From: Cyclina sinensis
Lineage: Eukaryota > Mollusca > Bivalvia > Venerida > Veneridae
Length of the DNA: 64,000 bases
Reading direction: 5' to 3'
Assembly (NCBI GenBank): GCA_012932295.1
Contig: JAAONU010000004.1
Location: 10,478,630 to 10,542,629 of the forward strand
The position numbers and the translations under genes were made by a program. Below the pieces are notes generated by a model. It saw nothing but the letters and a program-made list of their open reading frames with translations. It was not told the origin of the DNA and did not search any database. Shown one piece after another: positions 34,079 to 43,249 of the stretch. The first letter of the stretch is position 1; each line of letters begins with the position of its first letter.

Positions 34079-36655
34079 ATGTTCCAAGTCAAGAGGCAAG
34101 AGGATTCTAGTTCTGACAGTAAAAAATGTAGGCATTGTGGTAAACAGTTTTCTAATAGAGTGCAGTTAATGAGTCATTTGCAAGAGATTTTAAAGGAAAA
34201 AACATATTCTTGCCCATTTTGTAAGGAGTCAATATCTTGTTGGAAAATGTTTGTTCAACACAAATGCAGAAGAGGTACAAAAAATGACAGCAAAGGCGAA
34301 AAATACATCTGTGTATGTGCATATTGTGGTAGAATCTTTTACAGTGAGACAGTGCTGCAGAAACACAATAGAATCCAAAGTAAAGCATGCAAAATTTGTA
34401 ATCAGGTTTTCTGCACTATGACGGAACTGAGACAGCATAACATGAAACATGTGGAACTTTTTAAATGCAACCGATGCTCCCTGACTTTCCGCTTTGAGGT
34501 AGGACTGAAAAAGCATCTAGCCAGAAATCATAAGACTTATACATGTGTTGCATGTAAAACAAGATATGTAACTCAACAGGGTTATAAGAAACATATGGGT
34601 ATGTTTCATTCAGAAATTAGAAATGGTTTTTGCATAAAAAACAAAGAAACAGTAGAGAATAACATGAAAACAGAGCAGAAGGTGAATGAACCAGGCTTGT
34701 CAGAGAGGGATGAAATAGACTTAGCTGTGGCATCAATATCAGATATTACTGAAACTGAAAACTTTATAAATGAACCCACTGATTTAGCTGTGGCATCAAT
34801 ATCAGATATTACTGAAACTGAAAACTTTATAAATGAACCCACTGATTTAGCTGTGGCATCAATATCAGATATTACTGAAACTGAAAACTTTATAAATGAA
34901 CCCACTGATTTAGCTGTGGCATCAATATCAGATATTACTGAAACTGAAAACTTTATAAATGAACCCACTGATAACCTTTTTGAGCAGTCTGAACCAGTGT
35001 TTAGTGAAATCAGAGGAGGTGATAGTCACGGCGATTATATAGAAAACCATACTGGTGAGGTAGAAACTTGCAGTAAAGTAGGTTACCATGACAATAGCAA
35101 ATTTCAGATTATATGTCAGGGTGACTTAAATAACAAATTTGAGGTTTTTACAACCATTGCATCAAACATGAATTCATTAGAAACAAAACAATCCATTGAC
35201 AATAATGATGGAACAGACTCATTTCATGGGTTGGGAGTTTTCAATAATTGTGCTGAATTAGAACTTGAAAGGGCAAGTGTAATTAAAAGTGAGACTGTTC
35301 TTATGAATGAATTAGAAATAAAAGTGAAGACAGAAGGCAAAGCTGTGTACAGACAAGTTAAAACAGATGACATTACATGGCCAAGAATGAATGAGTCCTT
35401 CTCATCACCAGCATCTATCTCTGTTGTTAACAATTTTTCTGACAAAGTACCAGATTTCAGTCCAGTGAAAGTAGAAAGTCTGTCATCTCTAAAACAAGAT
35501 GGACGTGACAAATCACCCAGAAAATTGGATCAGGTTGAGGCATTTGAAGATGGACATTCTTGTGACAATGAGTTTAGCATGGATGGCTTCAGGCTACATG
35601 GAGGTGGTAGGACTGTCACAGAAATAAACAAGGGACCTTTAGTTAAACAAGAACTTGTTAGATGTACAAATAGTGTGACACCAGTGTGTTCCGTAAAGAT
35701 CACAAGCAACTCAGATGGGGGATTCTGTAAAAACATGAAAAGAAGCAAAGTAAAAACATTTCATGAAAAATATGTGGCTGTGGAATTGTTAAAAGATGAG
35801 ATGAAAAAAGAAAAGAGGGATTATGGAATAGTTAAAGATAAAAGTAAAGTAGATGAAAATTTTGGCAACATGTATAATAACAAGGCCGTGTCTCATGAAA
35901 TGATAGAGGTTGAAAGTAAACCATTTATTCCAGACTTAAATAGAAAGCCAGATAGTAATTTTGAAATGCCAGTTGATTGTTTAGAAGATGGTAAAAGTTT
36001 TCTCTCAGGAGTGAATGCTGGAGATACACAGGATGTAGACATTGTCCAAGTAAAACTAGAAAATGTAGAAAGTGGTGATACAAGAGAGTTTTGTCGTGGG
36101 ATGAAAAATGAAGCTGAATTCAGCAAATATGGACACGATTTGCCAGCAATAAGTGAAGAATTGTGTGGGATTAAGACTGAATGTCTCGAAAAAGACACCA
36201 GCTCCATCAAGTCTGAAATTGAGTCTGTAGAAGGCAGTGATGAAAGTGATATTGAAGAAATCTTCTTAGATACAGATGTTGAAGAAATTGTTATTAGTAA
36301 TTGTACCAGTAAAAATGACATATATTCTAAGGATAGGGATAAATTTTGTGGTAATTCATTTCATAATGGTGAAAAAGTTGATAACTACAACAAAGAAATG
36401 ATTTCCGAAGAAGTGTTAAGAGGAGGAAAAGCCATTGTAAGGCAAGATGTATTTAAAAATGATCCTGTGAAAAGGAAAGAATATGAAACTGACAGTGCAA
36501 TTGATGTTGCAGCTAAGAAAGATAACTGTGACAGAAAGGGTGAAATAATTAGTGAAATGCCAATTGAAATAAGCAGTGATTCCGAGAGTAATGATGACAG
36601 TGATGGTTATGAAGAATGTACAGTTGAGGAAATACAAGCAATGACATCCATTTAA
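34079..36655 (+). CDS. C2H2-type zinc-finger protein 1 with acidic SIM tail
   Basis: 858 aa from the first in-frame ATG in this exon; the 5' end may lie upstream (33560-33625). Residues 17-168 hold six fingers. The first four are odd: CRHC finger without a second canonical His, CPFC...HKC, CAYC...HNRIQSKAC whose last Cys opens the next finger, then CKIC...HNMKH. Two normal fingers follow (CNRC...HLARNH, CVAC...HMGMFH). Residues 214-297 are four nearly identical 21-residue repeats starting DLAVASISDITETENF. The long acidic remainder has seven SUMO-consensus sites (VIKSE, VKTE, VKVE, VKQE, VKLE, IKTE, IKSE). The C-terminus is PIEISSDSESNDD, a SUMO-interacting-type motif, then GYEECTVEEIQAMTSI. 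Probable nuclear DNA-binding regulator; not assignable to a named orthologue. Paralogue of the gene at 54375-60442. Confidence 0.85.
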   Translation: MFQVKRQEDSSSDSKKCRHCGKQFSNRVQLMSHLQEILKEKTYSCPFCKESISCWKMFVQHKCRRGTKNDSKGEKYICVCAYCGRIFYSETVLQKHNRIQSKACKICNQVFCTMTELRQHNMKHVELFKCNRCSLTFRFEVGLKKHLARNHKTYTCVACKTRYVTQQGYKKHMGMFHSEIRNGFCIKNKETVENNMKTEQKVNEPGLSERDEIDLAVASISDITETENFINEPTDLAVASISDITETENFINEPTDLAVASISDITETENFINEPTDLAVASISDITETENFINEPTDNLFEQSEPVFSEIRGGDSHGDYIENHTGEVETCSKVGYHDNSKFQIICQGDLNNKFEVFTTIASNMNSLETKQSIDNNDGTDSFHGLGVFNNCAELELERASVIKSETVLMNELEIKVKTEGKAVYRQVKTDDITWPRMNESFSSPASISVVNNFSDKVPDFSPVKVESLSSLKQDGRDKSPRKLDQVEAFEDGHSCDNEFSMDGFRLHGGGRTVTEINKGPLVKQELVRCTNSVTPVCSVKITSNSDGGFCKNMKRSKVKTFHEKYVAVELLKDEMKKEKRDYGIVKDKSKVDENFGNMYNNKAVSHEMIEVESKPFIPDLNRKPDSNFEMPVDCLEDGKSFLSGVNAGDTQDVDIVQVKLENVESGDTREFCRGMKNEAEFSKYGHDLPAISEELCGIKTECLEKDTSSIKSEIESVEGSDESDIEEIFLDTDVEEIVISNCTSKNDIYSKDRDKFCGNSFHNGEKVDNYNKEMISEEVLRGGKAIVRQDVFKNDPVKRKEYETDSAIDVAAKKDNCDRKGEIISEMPIEISSDSESNDDSDGYEECTVEEIQAMTSI
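34718..34969 (+). repeat. Four 63-bp in-frame coding repeats
   Basis: Four consecutive 63-bp units inside the zinc-finger ORF are identical apart from the first codon of unit 1 (GAC versus GAT). Each encodes 21 residues beginning DLAVASISDITETENF. The identity indicates very recent expansion or gene conversion. The unit is unrelated in sequence to the 63-bp array at 8565-9332. Confidence 0.95.
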
Positions 36656-37735
36656 TCAGAATGTACAGTTGAGAAAATACAAGCAATGACATCCATTTAG
36701 TCTGAATGTACGGTTGAGGAAATACAAGCAACGACATCCATTTAGTCTGATTGTACAGTTGATGAAATACAAGGAATGACATGCATTTAATCTGAATGTA
36801 CAGTTGAGGAAATACTAGCAATGACGACTGACACTTGTTTAATCTGAATGTACAGTTGAGGAAATACAAGCAATGGGATCCATTTTATCTGAATGTACAG
36901 TTGAGGAAATACTAGCAATGACATTCGTTTAAACTGAATGTACAGTTGAGGAAATACAAACAATGACATCTGTTTAATCTGAATGTACAGTTGAGGAAAT
37001 ACAAGCAATGGCATACGTTTAATCTGAATGTACAGTTGAGGAAATACAAGCAATGACATCCATTTAGTCTGAATGTACAGTTGAGGAAATACAAGCAATG
37101 ACATCCATTTAGTCTGAAGGTACAGTTGAGGAAATACAAACAATGACATCCATTTAGTCTGAATGTACAGTTGAGGAAATACAAGCAATGACATCCGTTT
37201 AATCTGAATGTACAGTTGAGGAAATACAAGCAATGACATCCATTTAGTCTGAATGTACAGTTGAGGAAATACAAACAATGACATCTGAATGTACAGTTGA
37301 GGAAATACAAGCAATGACATCCGTTTAATCTGAATGTACAGTTGAGGAAATACAAGCAATGGCATCCATTTAGTCTGAATGTACAGTTGAGGAAATACAA
37401 GCAATGGCATCCATTTAGTCTGAATGTACAGTTGAGGAAATACAAACAATGACATCTGAATGTACAGTTGAGGAAATACAAGCAATGACATCCGTTTAAT
37501 CTGAATGTACAGTTGAGGAAATACAAGCAATGGCATACGTTTAATCTGAATGTACAGTTGAGGAAATACAAGCAATGACATCCATTTAGTCTGAATGTAC
37601 AGTTGAGGAAATACAAGCAATGACATCCATTTAGTCTGAATGTATGGTTGAGGAAATACAAGCAATGACATCCATTTAATCTGAATGTACGGTTGAGGAA
37701 ATACAAGCAATGACATCCATTTAGTCTGAATGAAT
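36656..37735 (+). repeat. 45-bp satellite made from the gene's own 3' coding end
   Basis: About 24 copies of a 45-bp unit begin directly after the stop codon at 36655. The unit equals the last 13 codons of the ORF (ECTVEEIQAMTSI), the stop, and TCTG, so each copy reads S-E-C-T-V-E-E-I-Q-A-M-T-S-I-stop in the same frame. Two units (near 37269 and 37441) lack 9 bp that include the stop and fuse two motifs. The minus strand is open through most of the array, but only because of its repeat structure. Confidence 0.93.
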
Positions 37736-37965
37736 AACTGAAGTTCAGAAAGTATTTTGATTTCTTTGTTACCAAAACTGTGAGCTGACATTTTTTGGGG
37801 GTAGGGTTATTTTGATTATTAGGAATATTTATTTTGCAAACTGAAATAGAAAGCAAAGCTTTCGTGTAGGTGCATGTAGCTTTTGATCCCCAATCCTAGA
37901 GCCCAGAGGTTGCTCATAAAGTCTTGTTATCGTAATTTGATTATATCAGAAGCATTCTAGTTTTT
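37736..37965. other. Short spacer, no feature seen
   Basis: Between the satellite and the next repeat element. No canonical poly(A) signal of gene 1 was identified with confidence before the array or here. Confidence 0.35.
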
Positions 37966-38780
37966 ATGCCCCCGAAGGGAGGCATATAGTTTTTGAACTG
38001 TCCGTCCGTCCGTCAGTTCGTCCGAAAACTTTAACATTGGCAATAACTTTCTTATTAACACCTCTTTGGACAAGACCTTTCCACTGACCTATATTTATTT
38101 GACCTTGACCCCTGAATGACCTTTACCTTGAAGATCCAATTGTCCAAAAACTTTAACATTGGCAATAACTTCTTTATTAGTAAGTGGATTTACTTCATAC
38201 TTGGACACAGCACCCCTTTGGACAAGACCTTCCCACTGACCTATATTTGTTTGACCTTGACCCCTGAATGACCTTTACCTTGAAGATCCAATTGTCCAAA
38301 AACTTTAACATTGGCAATAACTTCTTTATTAGTAAGTGGATTTACTTCATACTTGGACACAACACCCCTTTGGACAAGACCTTCCCACTGACCTTTAATT
38401 ATTTGACCTTGACCCCTGAATATCCAATTGTCCAAAAACTAATATTTGGCCATAACTTCCAAATTGGTAAGTGGATACACTTCATACTTAAACACAACAC
38501 CCCTTTGGACAAGGCCTTCCCACTGACCTATATTTGTTTGACCTTGACCCCTGAATGACCTTCACCTTGAAGACCCAATTGTCCAAAAACTTTAACATTG
38601 CCCATAACTTCCTTATAAGTAAATGGAATTACTTCATACTTGGACACAACCCCCTTTGGATAAGACCTTCCCACTGACCTATATTTATTTGACCTTGACC
38701 ACTGAATGACTGGTTCTCAGTTCAAAGGTCAAAGTACCACGTTCGGGGGCATTGTCATCTTACAGTGACAGTTCTTGTTG
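37966..38780 (+). mobile_element. ATGCCCCCGAA...TTCGGGGGCAT inverted-terminus element
   Basis: ATGCCCCCGAA (37966-37976) is the exact inverse of TTCGGGGGCAT (38742-38752). TGTCATCTTACAGTGACAG and TTCTTGTT follow. After the left hairpin come TCCG units, then about four tandem ~140-bp blocks (landmarks ACTTTAACATTGGCAATAAC, CACCCCTTTGGACAAGACC, TTTGACCTTGACCCCTGAAT). A shorter copy lies at 55528-55932. Non-coding. Confidence 0.75.
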
Positions 38781-38819
38781 AATACTTTCTTTGGTGCAAT
38801 TGATACAAAATAAGCATAA

Positions 38820-38992
38820 ATGGCAGTTTTTGAATGTTATGATGTGTTAGATTACATGTTTTTGAATGTTATGATGTGTTAGATTTCATGTTTTTGAATG
38901 TTATGATGTGTTAGATTACATGTTTTTGAATGTTATGATGTGTTAGATTACATGTTTTTGAATGTTATGATGTGTTAGATTACATGTTTTTG
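38820..38992. repeat. 32-bp minisatellite, five units
   Basis: Five near-identical units with landmarks TGTTTTTGAATGTTATGATG and TGTTAGATTACA. Confidence 0.92.
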
Positions 38993-39517
38993 AAATGTAA
39001 TGTTATGCAGAATACAGAGGTAGTTGACCTGTTTTTGAAAATGGATTTTTGTCTAGAATTCTTATTCTTAGCTCAAAACTGGCTTCTGCTTTTTACAAAG
39101 CATGCAATTATTTTACAATATTAGTTGAAGTTATGATGATCTAAACATTCCAGTATTCAGAAATTAAATTGTCTATTCCATTCAGATACGGTTTTGTATA
39201 TGATGCATATGAAAGTGTTATTCCTGGTGTTGCAGTTGATCCTGAAAGGTATTCTCCAAACTTCTATGAAAATAATAATATTACAACATACTACGTTTTA
39301 TGTTTTGCTTTGAGCATGAAGTATATTTGTTATGACAGTTACCTGTGAAAATCATTATGTTTTTCGACGACATCAAAGTGAATACCTTTATGACCATATC
39401 ATGTTGTTCTTCATAAACCCTGAACCAGTCTTAGAAGTCGTTCTGTATGAGGTATTCAATAATTACTCTGCTTATAAGAAAAAGTATTTAATGGTTGAAA
39501 TATTTCGTGCCTGTTTC
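38993..39517. other. Spacer, no gene seen
   Basis: A 70-codon open stretch at 39332-39544 runs into the next repeat element and resembles nothing known to me. Confidence 0.35.
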
Positions 39518-40693
39518 GCTCACCTGAGCATATGCTCAAGGTGAGCTTTTGTGATCACCAGAGTCTAGCGTTTGTGGTATGTTTCATTCAGTCCATTTTT
39601 ACTTTAAAATAACATCTTTTCTGAACAACTTCTTTTTTAAGGTTGATAAAACTTGGCAGATATGTCTAACAAACTTCAAAGAAAGTAGTTCTGTCAATAA
39701 CTCTGGTTGCAATGGTAACCAAAGGGAAAAACTTAAAAAATCTTCTTGTCTGAAATCACAAGGTCTAGGGCTTAGATATTTGGCATACAAAGTCAGCTAG
39801 AGGTTCTGTACAAGGGTTGATGAAATTATGCCCCTGGGGTCATTAGCCGTTGGTCACTTGACTTTACAAAGGTTTTTATATGGAGACTTAAAGATGTTTT
39901 TCTGAAACCACAAGGCCTAGAGCTTAGATATTTTGTAAGGAGCATCATCTAGAAGTCCTCTAGAAAGATTGTCCAAATAATGCCCCTGGGGTCATTAATG
40001 GCTCAGCGCCATTGCTCTCTTGATTTTAAAAAATCTTATATATTCCAAAATCTTCTTGTCTAAAACCATAAGGCCTAGGGCTTAAATATTTTGCATGGAG
40101 TATCATCAAGAGGTCCTGTATGAAGATTGTCCAAATTATTTCTCTGGGGTCATTAACAGCCCCAACCCAAAACATATTTCAAAACAGGCTTTACATAGGG
40201 AAGACTTATAAAATCTTCTTGTCAGAAACTATATGCCTTAGAGCTTAGATATTTTGTATGTGTCATTGTCTAATGGACCTCTACCAAGTTAAATCACATC
40301 ATGTGACTTGGGTCAAAACTTGCCCCACCCCATGGGTCCAAGTTGTCATCTACAAAGAGTTTTCATATTATGGCCCTGTGGTCAAATTTATCCTGCCCTA
40401 AGATCTCTTGTTGTACATTGAGTTGTATAGGAATATGTTTGAAAATCTTCCTGTCTGAAACTCATGCCTTGGTGCTTAGACAGTTTGTCTGTAATATCGT
40501 GTAGTGGATATGTACCAGTTTTGTTAAAATTATGTCCCAGGGGTCAAAATTGACCCCGCCCCAGGGGTCCTATTTGTATAAAATATAAGACCTTTGAAAA
40601 TTTTAAATTAAGAAACTGCTATTTTGATTTTGCCTCTGATGTTTGCTCTGCACAGCTAAAGTAATCAGGTGAGTGGTCTAGGGCCTTCATTAC
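39518..40693 (+). mobile_element. GCTCACCT...AGGTGAG repeat element
   Basis: The left end is GCTCACCTGAGCATATGCTC followed by AAGGTGAGCTTTTGTGATC. The right end is ATCAGGTGAGTGGTCTAGGG followed by CCTTCATTAC. Same family as 14028-15795 and 32847-33410. The interior consists of diverged ~150-bp blocks (GGCCTAGGGCTTA, CCCCTGGGGTCATTA). The Transib-like element starting at 40694 was inserted at its very end and duplicated its last five bases (ATTAC). Confidence 0.7.
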
Positions 40694-43244
40694 CACGGTG
40701 CATAACCATATCGGCAGTCTCTCTGCGAAATCTGTCGTATTGGCGGTCTCTCTGCGTCGGTACCGGTTATTCTCTGCTGTAAACACAGTTTGTGATGGAA
40801 GACCATCAGAAAAATCGGTCAGACATCAGTTCAAACAGTTGAGTTGCTTAAAATTAATAAGTTCACGGAACATTAGAATATCTTTGCTAGGTATACGCGT
40901 GTCTTCTTTTCAATTATCAGTCACTCCGCTCCGAAACTCGGACAAATTGTTCAATGGTGTACTGACATGAACAGAACTTCGGCACTTTCTACCGGCTGAA
41001 ACGAGTTATTACTTTTATAACGCACATAACAATCCCATCAAACGTAATCACTGCTCAAAATCCTTCAAGAAAATACTAATAAACTGGTCGCTATTTATTT
41101 AGAAATCTTGTACACTCTCTACTTTCGGTTTTGATGGTGCACATGAGGTCTCTCTGCACAGCAGCTTTCAAAGCACAGGTAGGCTCTCTGCAAAATAGCA
41201 CAGGCAGGCTCTCTGCCAGCAAATGATTTAAGCAATCGCTGTTTACTGAACTCCTAATTTTTGTGAATTGTTAAATGCACAAACTTAAAAGTTCACGTCA
41301 TAAGCCTACATGGCTGGAATTGACTACAATGAGGTATATGGTGTTCCTGTAATGTTTCATGGCTATACAAGGAATCTCGTTGTCTTTTTTAAGTTTTTAA
41401 GTACTTCTGGTCGAGTATGAGATGTCTTTAAGAGAAGAAAGTATCAAAATAATGAAATAATTCTGTAAAATTACCACTTCTATTTTACAACTTATTTTAT
41501 AAAGTTAGACACGCCCCTGGTGGTTATGCTTTGACAAATAACCAAAATAGTACTCTTCGTTCGCTCGCTCAGTCACTCACTAAGTCAATCAATCATTCAT
41601 GCTTTCATTTATTATTCATTTATCGACGCATTCATTCATTCTTTTTTCATCAGTTTTTCCATCAACGCAAACATTTATTCATTAAATCATATATTGCCAG
41701 TTTATCTGGCGTACACGTGTTTTTTTTAACAGTAGTATAATTCATTTTTCTTTTGAGGAAAATATAGTTAAAATCTTGGAATAACAGAAGAGAACTGCGC
41801 TTATTATGCAGCTGGAAATGATAGGAAAGAACGAGCGAACTGTTTCCTGCGTTACATTGCCATATATAAAGGCAGTGTAACAGAAGAAAGTACTGCGAAT
41901 GCGAGAATTTGCTCTGTTTAGGACACGCACTTTGAACGTCTTCAGATTGGTAACGCATTGACCGATTGTCTTGCAGTCAGTATCAATTATAATTAACGCT
42001 ACGGGCAAACGTCTGAGACCTTTCACACGTCTATACGTTTACTGGATGAAGCAGGAGAGCTCTCAAAACATGACGTATAAGATTTCTACAGTATATTTAT
42101 CGTATAGTAAATATATGAGTAGATAGATGCACTGTAATAGAAGTATTCATTCTTTTTTCTTCAGTCTATCCATCAACGCAAACCTTTATTCATTAAATCA
42201 TATATTGCCAGTTTATCTGACATGTACACATGTTTTTTTCAACGGTAGTATATTTTCTGTTTTCTTTTGAATAAAATATAATTAGAACCGGGAATAACTT
42301 ATTTTTCAGGCTTTTATTTAATACTTCGGCATTTTATTAAAAAATGCAGGTATGATTTAACATTTACGAAAAAAATATTTACAAACTTGCATTTTTCTGA
42401 ATGGAAAAACTGTAATTCGAACCCTAGTCATTTAGTTCAGTTTATAATTGTTAATGTAACACAGACAATATTTATCTTAAAACTTGTTATTGATAAAATT
42501 CAGAGCTAAAATTGACAAAACTTACCATAAAAATATTTGGTTGATTTGTACACCGGCTGACTGCGAAAACAATTTACAATGTGCTTCTTGCATTGCAGAG
42601 AATGAAAAAGTTTATTTAAGAAACACCATGTAGTATAAGTGGCATAGTGATATAAGGTCGCACTTTTTGTAATTAACACAATGATCGATAGAAGACTCCC
42701 TTCCTGTTCAGATCTATCGCAGGCAGGGAGCCTGTCCGTGCTGTATGCAGAGAGCCTACCTGTGCTTTAAAAGCTTCTGTGCAGAGAGACCTCCTGTGCA
42801 CCATCAAAACCGAAAGTAGATGGTGTACAAGATTTCTTAATAAATAGCGACCAGTTTATTAGTATTTTCTTGAAGGATTTTGAACAGTGAATATGTTTGA
42901 TGGGATTGTTATGTGCGTTATAAAAGTAATAACTCGTTTCAGCCGGTAGAAAGTGCCGAAGTTCTGTTCATGTCAGTACACCATTGAACAATTTGTCCGA
43001 GTTTCGGAGCGGAGTGACTGATAATTGAAAAGTAGACACGCGTATACCTAGCAAAGATATTCTAATGTTCCGTGAAGTTCTTAATTTTAAGCAACTTTGC
43101 TGTTTGAACTGATGCCTATCCGATTTTTCTGATGGTCTTCCATCACAAACTGTGTTTACAGCAGAGAATAACCGGTACCGACGCAGAGAGACCGCCAAAA
43201 AGACAGATTTCGCAGAGAGACTGCCGATATGGTTATGCACCGTG
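40694..43244 (+). mobile_element. Transib/RAG-like non-autonomous transposon, copy 1
   Basis: 2551 bp. Both ends begin CACGGTGCATAACC and are flanked by the 5-bp duplication ATTAC (40689-40693 and 43245-43249). The terminal inverted repeats are about 525 bp (40694-41217 and 42719-43244). They carry a recurring submotif: GGCAGTCTCTCTGCG and GGCGGTCTCTCTGCG near the tip, and GGTCTCTCTGC/GGCTCTCTGC three times at the inner border. The middle contains a ~150-bp direct duplication (about 41633-41785 and 42147-42300, sharing CATCAACGCAAAC, TTTATTCATTAAATCATATA and TTGCCAGTTTATCTG). No transposase is encoded. CAC-type termini plus a 5-bp duplication are the signature of Transib/ProtoRAG elements. 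Family placement is inference from the ends alone. Confidence 0.82.
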
Positions 43245-43249
43245 ATTAC

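Noticed and set aside
36787..37856. Long minus-strand open frames (300+ codons) with Tyr/Phe/Leu-rich repeats
   Set aside because: They are the antisense of the 45-bp satellite derived from the zinc-finger gene; the repeat lacks stops in two antisense frames. No domain, no splice context.
40694..40733. Complete RAG recombination signal (heptamer, 12/23 spacer, nonamer)
   Set aside because: The heptamer-like CACGGTG is present, but no A-rich nonamer occurs at either spacing, so only Transib-type ends are claimed.
40698..40970. 90-codon ORF repeated four times (also 42968-43255, 45879-46151, 48149-48421)
   Set aside because: It is simply the outer part of the long TIR of the Transib-like elements. 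It includes the tip and submotifs and shows no protein family.
41742..42026. Conserved 94-codon frame in both Transib-like elements as possible transposase
   Set aside because: No DDE motif or zinc region, and a second overlapping frame is equally open. Presence in both copies follows from their near identity.
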